Part shown: one piece after another, positions 1-9,700 of the stretch | Layout: each line of letters begins with the position of its first letter | How positions within the stretch are numbered: position 1 is the stretch's first letter | NCBI RefSeq assembly: GCF_000282495.1 | Contig: NZ_AKJE01000058.1 | Coordinates: 1 to 64,000, forward strand | From: Pseudomonas sp. GM79 | GTDB lineage: Bacteria > Pseudomonadota > Gammaproteobacteria > Pseudomonadales > Pseudomonadaceae | DNA: 64,000 nt | Reading direction: 5' to 3' | Notes under the pieces: generated by a model | What the model was told of the DNA's origin: nothing | The model's database searches: none | The model's input: only the letters and a program-made list of their open reading frames with translations | Translations under genes and position numbers: made by a program

Positions 1-579
1 CTGCCGGCTGCCGCCAATAATGGCTCGATCTACCAGGCCGGTTTCGAACAGAACCTGTACAGCGACCGCAAGGCGTTCCGGGTCGGTGACATCATCACCA
101 TCACCCTGAACGAGCGCACCCAGGCGAGCAAGAACGCCAACTCGCAGATCGACAAGAACAGCAAGACCGACATCGGCCTGAGCTCGTTTTTCGGGGGCGG
201 CCTGAGCACCAGTGATCCAGTGGGCAGCGGTAGCCTGAGCCTGGACGTCGGTTATGAAGGTGACCGCGCCACCAAGGGCGACAGCAAGTCCGGCCAGAGC
301 AACAGCCTGACCGGTTCGATCACCGTGACCGTCGCCGACGTGTTGCCTAACGGCATCATCGCCGTGCGCGGCGAGAAGTGGCTGACCCTCAACACCGGTG
401 ATGAACTGGTGCGGATTGCCGGCCTCGTTCGTGCCGATGACATCGCCACCGACAACACCGTGTCGTCGACCCGCGTCGCCGATGCACGCATCACCTATTC
501 GGGCACCGGTGCGTTTGCCGATGCGAGTCAGCCAGGCTGGTTCGACCGTTTCTTCCTCAGCCCGCTGTTCCCTTTCTAG
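1..579 (+). CDS. flgH: Flagellar L-ring protein FlgH, 3' part (5' end outside window)
   Basis: This is the C-terminal 192 residues of FlgH, the outer-membrane lipoprotein that forms the L ring around the flagellar rod. The frame is open from base 1, so the start codon and the lipoprotein signal lie upstream of the window. Residues seen early in the fragment (GSIYQAGFEQNLYSDRKAF followed by VGDIITITLNERT) are the characteristic FlgH core, and the fragment ends with FDRFFLSPLFPF. The stop TAG at 577-579 is directly followed by flgI, as expected in the flgFGHIJKL operon. Confidence 0.95.
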   Translation: MPAAANNGSIYQAGFEQNLYSDRKAFRVGDIITITLNERTQASKNANSQIDKNSKTDIGLSSFFGGGLSTSDPVGSGSLSLDVGYEGDRATKGDSKSGQSNSLTGSITVTVADVLPNGIIAVRGEKWLTLNTGDELVRIAGLVRADDIATDNTVSSTRVADARITYSGTGAFADASQPGWFDRFFLSPLFPF

Positions 580-597
580 GTGGCTTCTCTGGTGAGC

Positions 598-1707
598 ATG
601 TTGAACTTCAAACACCTGATGGTGGCTGCGCTCCTGATGTCCGCAGCCTTCGACGCTCAAGCCGAGCGGCTGAAGGACATCGCCAGTATTTCCGGTGTGC
701 GTTCCAACCAATTGATCGGCTACGGCCTGGTGGTCGGGCTTAACGGCACCGGCGATCAGACGACCCAGACCCCGTTCACCCTGCAGACCTTCAACAACAT
801 GCTTTCGCAGTTCGGCATCAAGGTGCCGGCAGGTTCGGGCAACGTGCAATTGAAGAACGTCGCGGCGGTGTCGATCAGTGCTGATCTGCCGGCGTTCGCC
901 AAGCCGGGCCAACAGATAGATATCACCGTTGCGTCCATCGGTAACTCCAAGAGCCTGCGTGGCGGCACGTTGTTGCTGACGCCGCTCAAAGGTATCGACG
1001 GCAACGTCTATGCCGTCGCTCAGGGCAACCTCGTAGTTGGCGGTTTCGATGCCGAAGGGCGTGACGGTTCGAAGATCACCGTCAACGTTCCGTCGGCCGG
1101 TCGCATCCCTGGCGGTGCGTCGGTCGAGCGTGCCGTGCCAAGCGGTTTCAATCAGGGCAACAGCCTGACCCTGAACCTCAACCGTTCGGACTTCACTACC
1201 GCCAAGCGCATCGTCGACAAGATCAACAACATGCTTGGCCCTGGCGTCGCTCAGGCCATCGACGGTGGTTCGATTCGCGTGACTGCGCCACTCGATCCGA
1301 GCCAGCGGGTCGACTATTTGTCGATTCTCGAAAACCTCGAAGTCGATCCGGGCCAGGCGGTGGCGAAAGTCATCATCAACTCGCGCACCGGCACCATCGT
1401 GATCGGCCAGAACGTCAAGGTTTCCCCGGCCGCCGTGACCCATGGCAGCCTGACCGTAACCATCACCGAAGACCCGATCGTCAGCCAGCCCGGCCCTTTG
1501 TCCAATGGGCAGACGGCAGTGGTGCCGCGCTCGCGGGTCAACGCTCAGCAAGAAGCCAAACCAATGTTCAAATTCGGCCCGGGCACCACCCTCGACGAAA
1601 TCGTCCGTGCGGTGAATCAGGTCGGCGCGGCACCGGGTGACTTGATGGCGATTCTCGAAGCGCTGAAACAGGCCGGCGCGTTGCAAGCCGATCTGATTGT
1701 GATCTGA
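598..1707 (+). CDS. flgI: Flagellar P-ring protein FlgI
   Basis: FlgI is the periplasmic protein that forms the P ring in the peptidoglycan layer. From ATG 598 it has 369 residues, the usual length for Pseudomonas. A Sec signal peptide is visible (hydrophobic stretch ending DAQA, cleavage about residue 22, mature ERLKDIASI). The diagnostic block SNQLIGYGLVVGLNGTGDQ and the C-terminal QAGALQADLIVI fit the family closely. The frame is also open from GTG 580 and GTG 592, but those starts only lengthen the signal region; ATG 598 is preferred by comparison with the family. It follows flgH with almost no gap and is followed by flgJ after 11 bases. Confidence 0.96.
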   Translation: MLNFKHLMVAALLMSAAFDAQAERLKDIASISGVRSNQLIGYGLVVGLNGTGDQTTQTPFTLQTFNNMLSQFGIKVPAGSGNVQLKNVAAVSISADLPAFAKPGQQIDITVASIGNSKSLRGGTLLLTPLKGIDGNVYAVAQGNLVVGGFDAEGRDGSKITVNVPSAGRIPGGASVERAVPSGFNQGNSLTLNLNRSDFTTAKRIVDKINNMLGPGVAQAIDGGSIRVTAPLDPSQRVDYLSILENLEVDPGQAVAKVIINSRTGTIVIGQNVKVSPAAVTHGSLTVTITEDPIVSQPGPLSNGQTAVVPRSRVNAQQEAKPMFKFGPGTTLDEIVRAVNQVGAAPGDLMAILEALKQAGALQADLIVI

Positions 1708-1718
1708 GGGCGGCGACC

Positions 1719-3017
1719 ATGGATATGCGCAAAAGCGGCCTGGTCAGTAGCAGCGATTCGGGTTCCTACTCGGACCTCAATCGCCTGAACCAGCTCAAGG
1801 TCGGCGACAAGAACAGCGATGCGAACATGCGCAAAGTGGCGCAGGAATTCGAATCGCTGTTTCTTGGTGAAATGCTCAAGTCCATGCGTTCGGCCACCGA
1901 AGCGCTGGGCCAGGACAACCCGCTCAACACGCCGGCAGCCAAGCAATACCAGGAAATGTACGACCAGCAGTTGGCCGTTTCCCTGTCCCGCGAAGGCGGC
2001 GGTATTGGCCTGGCGGACGTGCTGATGCGCCAGATGTCGAAGAACAAACCGATGGCGCCGGGTGAGGCTGCGGCAGCGTCTGCCGCCAAGCAAGCTGCCG
2101 CGAAAGCCGCCGTGGAAACACCGATTGCCGCCGGTACGGTCGCCACCAACGGGCCGCTGTCGCGTCTCAATGGTGAGCGCCCGTTGTGGGCTTCGCGCTC
2201 GGTGAAGACGCCGACAAACGCGGGCGAGGGCGCTCATCGCAATGACATGGCGCTGATCAATCAGCGGCGTCTGGCGCTGCCGCCGAAACTGGCTGATCGT
2301 TTGCTCGCCGGGCTGGTGCCGTCGGCATCGACCGCTGCAACAACCGCCACAACGGCGCAGAACACTATCCAGATGCCGCAGAGCACCAAGACCGGTTCCG
2401 GCCCTCTGTACAACGGCGATTGGCTGGCTGGGCAAACGGATACAGCGGCCAGCGGGCGTATGCAGATTTATGGGCGTGCCATGGCTCAAATACCGCTGGC
2501 ACCAGCGAAGAAAGCCTTCAGTTCCGCCGACGAATTCGTCAACACCATGCTGCCGATGGCCAAAGAAGCTGCCGACCGTATCGGTGTCGATCCACGTTAT
2601 CTGGTGGCTCAGGCTGCCCTGGAAACCGGTTGGGGCAAATCGGTCATGCGCGCCCAGGATGGCAGCAGCAGCCACAACCTGTTCGGCATCAAGGCCAGCA
2701 GTAACTGGAAGGGCGATTCGGCGCGGGCGATCACCAGCGAATTCAGAAATGGCGAGATGGTCAAGGAGACGGCCGAGTTCCGTTCCTACGGCTCTTACAA
2801 AGACAGCTTCCATGACCTTGTAACGCTGCTGCAAAGCAATAATCGCTATCAAGATGTGCTGAAGTCAGCCGATAACCCAGAACAGTTTGTACGCGAGTTG
2901 CAAAAAGCCGGGTATGCAACCGACCCGGATTACGCAAGCAAGATCTCGCAGATAGCCAAGCAGATGACGAGTTACCAAAACTACGCTGCGGCGGGCGCTT
3001 CCACTACGCCTTTATAG
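1719..3017 (+). CDS. flgJ: Flagellar rod-assembly protein/muramidase FlgJ
   Basis: FlgJ caps the growing rod and locally digests peptidoglycan so that the rod can pass. At 432 residues it has the two-domain layout: a rod-binding domain (about residues 38-110, with AQEFESLFLGEMLKSMR) and a C-terminal glucosaminidase domain (about 270-425) with the putative catalytic glutamate E302 in ALETGWGKSVM. The joining linker (about 115-265) is long and rich in Ala, Thr and Pro, which makes the protein somewhat longer than typical copies of about 310-400 residues. ATG 1719 follows flgI by 11 bases. No signal peptide is seen, consistent with export through the flagellar apparatus. Confidence 0.95.
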   Translation: MDMRKSGLVSSSDSGSYSDLNRLNQLKVGDKNSDANMRKVAQEFESLFLGEMLKSMRSATEALGQDNPLNTPAAKQYQEMYDQQLAVSLSREGGGIGLADVLMRQMSKNKPMAPGEAAAASAAKQAAAKAAVETPIAAGTVATNGPLSRLNGERPLWASRSVKTPTNAGEGAHRNDMALINQRRLALPPKLADRLLAGLVPSASTAATTATTAQNTIQMPQSTKTGSGPLYNGDWLAGQTDTAASGRMQIYGRAMAQIPLAPAKKAFSSADEFVNTMLPMAKEAADRIGVDPRYLVAQAALETGWGKSVMRAQDGSSSHNLFGIKASSNWKGDSARAITSEFRNGEMVKETAEFRSYGSYKDSFHDLVTLLQSNNRYQDVLKSADNPEQFVRELQKAGYATDPDYASKISQIAKQMTSYQNYAAAGASTTPL

Positions 3018-3040
3018 GCACAAGGCATAAGGTCTGAACC

Positions 3041-5107
3041 ATGAGTTTGCTCAATATCGGGATGTCGGGTCTGGCCGCTGGCCAATCCGCGCTGATGACT
3101 ACCGGCAATAACATTGCCAACGCCGACACCGCCGGGTACTCACGCCAGCAAACCGTGCAGGGCACCAAGGCTTCGAATCAGTTCGGCAATGTCTACATCG
3201 GCACCGGTACGACCCTGGCCGATGTGCGTCGGGTGTACAACAGCTACCTCGATGCGCAACTGCAGACCACCACTTCGCTTAACAGCGACTCGGCTGCCTA
3301 CGCTGGGCAGATCAGCCCGCTCGATAAGTTGCTCTCGGACAGCGGCACCGGCCTCAATGGCGCCCTGACCAAGTTCTTCGCCTCGGTACAGAACGTCAAC
3401 GCCAAGCCGGGCGACGATGCTTCCCGCCAACTGCTGCTCAGCGATGCGCAGGCCCTGAGCAACCGGTTCAACTCGATCTCCAGCCAGTTGACGCAGCAGA
3501 ACGCCAACGTCAACGGCAACCTGGCGGACATGGCCGATCAGGTCAATAAACTGGCCGCCACCGTGGCCCAGCTGAACCAGAAGATTTCCGAAGTTTCCAA
3601 AGCCGGCGGCCAGCCCAACGACTTGCTCGATGCGCGCAACGAGACCGTACGCCAACTGTCCACTTTCACCGGTGCGCAGGTGATGGAGCGTGACGGTAAC
3701 CTCGACATTTACCTGGGCAGCGGTCAGCCGCTGGTCATGGGCAGCACCGCCAGCAAGCTGGAAGTGGTGCCGAGCAAAGACGACCCTTCGCGCTCGGCCA
3801 TTCAGCTCAATCGTGGTTCGAGCACCATCGACATCACTTCGGTGATGACCGGTGGTGAAATGGGCGGCTTGCTGCGCTATCGCAGCACCGTGCTGGACCC
3901 GGCCATGAACGAGCTGGGGCGTGTGGCGCTGGTCGTCGCCGATCAGATGAATACCATCCAGGCCCAGGGCATCGACAAGAACGGTGACTTCGGTTCGAAC
4001 CTGTTCAACAGCATCAACAGTGCCGCGCAAATGGCTCAGCGCAGCGTCGCCACGGTCGGCAATAGCGCCGGCTCGGGCAACTTTGACGTGAGCATCGAGG
4101 ACAGCGGCAAGCTGACCATCAACGATTACAAGGTCATTTTCACCAGCGCCACGAACTACACCGTGCAGCGCCTGCCTGAAGGCACCGCCATGGGCGCATT
4201 CAGCACGCTGACCACGCCGCCACCAGTGATCGATGGTTTCTCGATGAAGCTCACCGGTGGCACCGCAGCCGCCGGCGACACCTTCAAGATCACTCCGACC
4301 CGCAATGCTGCGACCAACATCAAGACCGAAATGACCGACTCCAAACGTCTGGCCATCGCGGCACCGTTGGGTGCGTCCATCGCGGCGAGCGGCAGCGGCA
4401 ATGGCACCCTGACCATTCCGGCCAGCGGCCAACCGACCCTGACCACCCAATTCGATATCTACGACGCGGCCACCAAAACCGCGATGCAGAACGGCCTGAA
4501 AAATTCCACGCCGGCCAAGGTTGTATTTGGTGCGGTGTCCGCCGACGGCACCAGCCAGGCCTACCAGTTTCTGGATGCCAAGGGTGGGGTGATCAGCAGC
4601 GGCACCATCAAGCCAGGTGAGAGCAACACCCTGAGCCTGAGCATTCCGCTCAAGGATTCCACAGGTGCGCCGATCCCGCCTGCGCCCGCTACTCAGTACA
4701 CCGCGGCCTTCAGCATGACCATCGCCGGCTCCCCGAGTAACGGCGCCGGGATCAACGTCTCGCTCAGTCAACCGGGCAGCCTGGACAACCGTAACGGCAC
4801 CGCACTGGCCGGCTTGCAGACCGCGCAGACCGTGGACACCGGATCCGCCAGCAAAGGCATTTCCCTGACCGACGCCTACGGCAAACTGGTTGAGGGCGTA
4901 GGCGCCAAAGCCGCCCAAGGCAAGCTCGACAGCGCTGCCACCGAAGCGATCCTGGCCAACGCCAAGGGCGCTCGCGACTCGTTGTCCGGGGTCGACCTCG
5001 ATGAGGAAACCGGCAACCTGGTCAAGTATCAGCAGTACTACACCGCGTCTTCGCAGATCATCAAGGCTGCGCAGGAAATCTTCAGCACACTGATCAACAG
5101 TCTTTAA
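3041..5107 (+). CDS. flgK: Hook-filament junction protein FlgK (HAP1)
   Basis: FlgK is the first hook-associated protein and joins the hook to the filament. The 688-residue product begins MSLLNIGMSGLAAGQSAL and continues with NNIANADTAGYSRQQ, the N-terminal coiled-coil signature of rod/hook/HAP proteins. It ends with a matching C-terminal helix (NLVKYQQYYTASSQIIKAAQ, then LINSL). The central region (about 300-560) is Thr/Ser/Gly-rich and variable, and the length is near that of other Pseudomonas FlgK rather than the roughly 550 residues of enteric FlgK. It starts 23 bases after flgJ and is followed by flgL after 13 bases. Confidence 0.96.
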   Translation: MSLLNIGMSGLAAGQSALMTTGNNIANADTAGYSRQQTVQGTKASNQFGNVYIGTGTTLADVRRVYNSYLDAQLQTTTSLNSDSAAYAGQISPLDKLLSDSGTGLNGALTKFFASVQNVNAKPGDDASRQLLLSDAQALSNRFNSISSQLTQQNANVNGNLADMADQVNKLAATVAQLNQKISEVSKAGGQPNDLLDARNETVRQLSTFTGAQVMERDGNLDIYLGSGQPLVMGSTASKLEVVPSKDDPSRSAIQLNRGSSTIDITSVMTGGEMGGLLRYRSTVLDPAMNELGRVALVVADQMNTIQAQGIDKNGDFGSNLFNSINSAAQMAQRSVATVGNSAGSGNFDVSIEDSGKLTINDYKVIFTSATNYTVQRLPEGTAMGAFSTLTTPPPVIDGFSMKLTGGTAAAGDTFKITPTRNAATNIKTEMTDSKRLAIAAPLGASIAASGSGNGTLTIPASGQPTLTTQFDIYDAATKTAMQNGLKNSTPAKVVFGAVSADGTSQAYQFLDAKGGVISSGTIKPGESNTLSLSIPLKDSTGAPIPPAPATQYTAAFSMTIAGSPSNGAGINVSLSQPGSLDNRNGTALAGLQTAQTVDTGSASKGISLTDAYGKLVEGVGAKAAQGKLDSAATEAILANAKGARDSLSGVDLDEETGNLVKYQQYYTASSQIIKAAQEIFSTLINSL

Positions 5108-5120
5108 GGAGTCGTAGCCC

Positions 5121-6686
5121 ATGCGCATTTCTACCGCCCAGTTTTACGAGTCCTCTGCCGCCAACTATCAGAAGAACTTCGCCAACGTGGTCAAGAGCAG
5201 CGAAGAGGCCAGCAGCCTGGTTCGTGTGAATACCGCGGCGGATGATCCGGTCGGCGCTTCGCGTTTGCTGCAACTGGGTCAGCAGGCTTCGATGCTTGAT
5301 CAGTACGAAGCCAATACCACCACCATCAAGGCGACCCTGGGCACCACTGAAGCAGTGATGACCAGCATCAATAACGTGCTGCAACGCGCCAAGGAATTGG
5401 CCGTGGGCGCAGGCAACGCCGGTTATACCGATGCCGACCGCCAGGCCAATGCATCGGAGCTGGGGCAGATCGAAGAGCAGCTGCTCAGCCTGATGAACAG
5501 CAAAGACGAGAACGGTAAATACATCTTCGCCGGTTCCAAGGGCGATACCGTGCCGTTCACACGTAACAACGATGGCACCTACAGCTACAACGGTGACCAG
5601 GTAACGCTTGACCTGGCGATCGGCGACACCATGTCGATGGCCACCAACAGCACCGGTTGGGATGCATTCCAGCAGGCGATCAACACCAGCCGTAGTGAGG
5701 TCACCCGGACCGCGCCGGTCGTGGATGACGGCCGCGTGACCCTGTCCAACGGCCAAGTGTCGTCGAACGTCACCTACAACGCCAAATTCCGCAGCGGCGA
5801 GCCGTATACCGTGGACTTCGTCAGCGGCACCCAGCTGAAAATCACTGACTCGGGCGGCAATGACGTGACTGCCGAAGCCAGTCAGGGCGGCGCGTTCGAT
5901 CCTGCCAGCAAGACCGGCCAGGCCGTCACTTTCCGTGGCGTCGAGCTGACCCTGAACATCAACCTGAGCGCCGGCGACACGGCGGCGACCGTGCTGCCTG
6001 GCCACACGTTTACCCTGGCGGCCAAGCCGGACACCTTCAGCGCAACCGGCAGCCCGGGCAACCCTTCGGCGGCGCAGGTCACCACCAGCAGCATCACCAA
6101 CCCGGCGGATTACCACGCCAGTTTCCCTACAGGTTCGGCGATCCTCAAGTTCACCAGCGCCACCGCCTTCGACCTGTATGCGGCGCCTTTGACGGCCAGC
6201 AGCAAGCCTGTGTCTAGCGGAACCATGGCCGGCAGCGTCGCCACTGCATCGGGTGTGAGTTTCACGTTGAGTGGTACGCCGGCTGCCAACGATCAGTTCA
6301 GCATCGCGGTCAACACTCACGAAACCCAGAACATCCTGGACACCGTGAACCAGTTGAAAACCGCGCTGAATACGCCAACCAACGGTGATCCGATCGCTAC
6401 TCAGAAGCTGCAAGCGTCATTGGCTTCCGGTATTGCCAACCTGGCCAGCGGCACCGATCAGCTGTCCAGTGCCTTAAGCTCGGTCGGTGGTCGCGGTGCT
6501 GCCCTGGATACCCAGAGCGATACCAACCAGAGCTTGAAACTGGCCAATGCCCAGACCCAATCATCGATCCGCGATTCCGATCCGGCTGAAGTGATGACCC
6601 GTCTGACCTTGCAACAAACCATGTTGCAAGCCTCGCAACTGGCCTTCAGCAAGATTGCTCAGTTGGGCCTGTTCAACAAGGTCTGA
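5121..6686 (+). CDS. flgL: Hook-filament junction protein FlgL (HAP3)
   Basis: FlgL is the second junction protein and resembles flagellin at both ends. The N-terminus (MRISTAQFYESSAANYQ) and C-terminus (LQQTMLQASQLAFSKIAQLGL) form the D0/D1-type helices. At 521 residues it is much longer than enteric FlgL (about 317); the extra length is a Ser/Thr/Gly-rich middle segment (about 170-410) that looks like added surface domains. The start is ATG 5121 with a strong Shine-Dalgarno AAGGAG at about 5106-5111. It is the last structural gene before the glycosylation island. Confidence 0.95.
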   Translation: MRISTAQFYESSAANYQKNFANVVKSSEEASSLVRVNTAADDPVGASRLLQLGQQASMLDQYEANTTTIKATLGTTEAVMTSINNVLQRAKELAVGAGNAGYTDADRQANASELGQIEEQLLSLMNSKDENGKYIFAGSKGDTVPFTRNNDGTYSYNGDQVTLDLAIGDTMSMATNSTGWDAFQQAINTSRSEVTRTAPVVDDGRVTLSNGQVSSNVTYNAKFRSGEPYTVDFVSGTQLKITDSGGNDVTAEASQGGAFDPASKTGQAVTFRGVELTLNINLSAGDTAATVLPGHTFTLAAKPDTFSATGSPGNPSAAQVTTSSITNPADYHASFPTGSAILKFTSATAFDLYAAPLTASSKPVSSGTMAGSVATASGVSFTLSGTPAANDQFSIAVNTHETQNILDTVNQLKTALNTPTNGDPIATQKLQASLASGIANLASGTDQLSSALSSVGGRGAALDTQSDTNQSLKLANAQTQSSIRDSDPAEVMTRLTLQQTMLQASQLAFSKIAQLGLFNKV

Positions 6687-6732
6687 GCCTGCGCCTGCCG
6701 AGCAGTCAACCGTCTTTTTTTAAGCGGTTCCG

Positions 6733-6760
6733 GGGCCTCTGCCTGAAAGGGTAGAGGCCC
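6733..6760 (+). other. Stable hairpin in the flgL-glycosyltransferase gap
   Basis: An 11-bp inverted repeat (GGGCCTCTGCC at 6733-6743 and GGTAGAGGCCC at 6750-6760, one G-U pair) with a 6-base loop lies between flgL and the first large glycosyltransferase gene. No T tract follows, so it is not a standard intrinsic terminator. It could reduce read-through or stabilise the 3' end of the flgL message. Confidence 0.5.
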
Positions 6761-6780
6761 GCCGCTCGAGAGTTTCCGCC

Positions 6781-9700
6781 GTGAATCAACGCCCCCTCGT
6801 CAGCATCGTCATCCCAGCCTTCAACCCGCGCTTCTTCAGTCAGGCATTGGAAAGTGCGCTCGCCCAGACCTACGAGCACGTCGAGATCGTCATCTGCGAC
6901 GATTCGTCCTGCGACGAAATCCGCGACATTGTCGAGACCTTCGTCGAGCCGGCTCACCCGATTCGTTACTTGCGCAATCCGCAGCGTCTGGGTTTGCAGA
7001 AGAACGTATTGCGTTGCGTCGAGCAAGCCCGGGGCGAGTTCATTAAAGTGCTGTGCGACGACGACCGTCTGTTTTCACCGAGCATTGCCTTGCAGGCGCA
7101 GGTGTTGATTGACCACGCGGACGTGAATGTGGTGTTTGCTCTGCGGATGCTCAGCGACGCCGGCAATTTCATCTTGCCGCCACGGGTCGACAACTGCCGG
7201 TTCTCGCCGAACGACGCCTTGCTCAAGGGCGATGACATGCTGGCGATCTTCGAGGGCACGCCGAAGAATTTCCTCGGTAACTTCAGTTCGACCCTGATGC
7301 GTCGCGCCGATGTACTGGAGCTGTTGCCGGCGCTGATTCAGGAAGGTGCCGGTTTCGTCGCCATGCTCGATTTCGCCTTGTTCGTGTGCTTGATGCGTCG
7401 CGGCAATCTGGTGTCGCTGAGCACTGTGTTGAGCACTGAACGTCTGTACCCGGAGCGCCTGAGCAAAACCCCGGAAATGGTCAAGGCCGCAGCCGTGGAG
7501 TGGAGCTGGCTTTCGCAGATGCTCGCGGCGCGCAGCGGTGAATCGGCACCGGCATCGGGTTGGGTGCGCTATATCGAACTGACCAAAATCACCGACCAGC
7601 CCCACGCCTGGGAAGAGTTGTGTGTGGTGCGCATTCTGGGCAACCGCAACACGGTGGTGAATGGCCGGGTGGGCGGGGAGAGCGAAAGCTACGCCGATTT
7701 CTATCGCGAATGGCTGGCGATCCGCAGGTTCTGCGATGTCGAGCAACGGCTCATGCCGCAGCGCCTCGACAGCTGGACATACCGTCCGCAGATCGTGCCG
7801 ATCGTGATCGACAGCACCGCTGACGGTGCGGGGCTCAAGACGACGTTGCAGAGCATCAGCCGGCAACTGTACGCGCCTCAGGCAGTACTGGTGTTGTCCG
7901 ATGCCTTGTGTGCGCCCGACGATCGCGTGGTGCAGTTGCCGTTCCAGGCGGATTGGGCGCAACAGCTCAACGCCGTGGTACCGCAACTGGAAGGTGCTCA
8001 CTGGTTTTATCTGCTGCACGCTGGCGACACCTTGCGTGAGTCGGCTCTGCTGATCCTGGCCGAACGTATTGCGGGTTCGGCGGGCATTCTCTGTGCCTAC
8101 AGTGACGAAGGTGCGTTGGTCGATGACGAGTCGATCGATCCGGTGTTCAAACCCGATTTCAACCTCGACCTGATGCGCGCCTATCCCTATGTCGGCCGAA
8201 CCCTGGCCTTCGAGCGGCAGCGCTTCATGGCGCTGGGCGGTTTCGATCCGGCTCACGGTGAGCTGGCGCCGCATGATTTGTTATGGCGTCTGGTGGAAGA
8301 GGCCGGGCCGCAAACCATCGAGCACATCGCCGAAATCCAGGTAGAGTCGACTCAGTCTTTCGCCGCCTGGCTGTCATTGCCCGAAGTGATCGAGAGCAAC
8401 GCCGGCATGGTCAGTGCGCACCTGGATCGTATTGGCGTGGCGCACGCGATCCGGCAGGAAGCGTTGCCGCTGATCAACCGCATCGACTACCTTCATGGGG
8501 TGCGACCGCTGGTGTCGATCATCATCCAGACCGGCGATTCGCTGTACGCGTTGCAGCGGTGCATCGAAGGCCTGATCGAGCGTACGGCTTATAGCCAATA
8601 CGAAATCCTGATCGTCGACAGCGGCACGGACGACCCGGCGATGCTCGACTGGCTGGAGGCGATGTCGCAGTTGGGTGCCGCAATGCTGCGAGTATTGCGT
8701 TACGCCGGTGACGCCAACGACGCGGCGATCCGTAACTTTGCCGCGAGCCTGGCGCATGGCGAGTACTTGCTACTGCTCAGTGCGCAAACAGTAATCTGCG
8801 ACAGCGACTGGCTGGATGAATTGCTCAATCACGCCCAGCGCCCCGAAGTGGGTGTGGTCGGTGCCCGCATCCTCAGCCCCGAGGGCTCGATCGTCAGTGC
8901 CGGGTTGATTCTTGGGCTTGCCGGACCCGTCGGTTCGCCATTTTATGGCGAAGCGGCCGGTTCTCGCGGCTACATGCAGCGTTTGCACGTGACCCAGAAC
9001 TGGAGTGCGGTGAGCAGTCACTGCCTGATGGTGCGCAAGCAAGTGTTCGATGAACTCGAGCAGTTCGATGAGGTGACCTTCACCCAAGGCCTCAGCGACG
9101 TCGACTTGTGTTTGCGGGCGACCAAGGATGGCTACCTGGTGGTCTGGACGCCTTACGCCAGCGTGGTGTGGGTGCCGCAAGATGTGTCGCCGGCACAGCC
9201 TTCGACACTGGCGCTGCGCGAGCGTGAACAGGAGGACTTTTATCGCAAATGGCTGCCGAAGATCGCCAAGGATCCGGCCTACAGCCCGGCGCTGAGCCTT
9301 GGGATTTCCAGCTTCAGTCTGGAGCCGTCACTGCGCAATAACTGGAACCCGTTTTGTACCCGTGCCTTGCCGTTGATTCTCGGTCTGCCGGTTAACAGCA
9401 CCGCCGTTGGCCATTACCGGGTAACCGCGCCGCTGGCCGAACTCGAAGCAGCCGGTCGGGTGATCGCGCGGGTGGCCTATGAGTCGCCGTCGACCGTGGA
9501 GATCGAGCGTCTGTCACCAGACACGATCATTCTGCAAGGTCGTTACAGCGAAGGCGCCGCGGGTGACATTCTGCGGATGAAAAAGTATTCCAGTGCGCTA
9601 CGAATTTTCGAACTCGACGACTACATCGTCAGTGCGCCGAAGAAAAACACCCACGCCCGCAACAAACCGGTCAATACCGAGCAGTTGTTGCGCGAAGGCA

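Noticed and set aside
3140..5128. Long antisense open frame of 662 codons opposite flgK
   Set aside because: It mirrors flgK on the other strand in GC-rich DNA, has no recognisable domain and no supporting start context. The same applies to the long antisense frames opposite fliF and its neighbours (36872-39034) and cheA (59008-61350).
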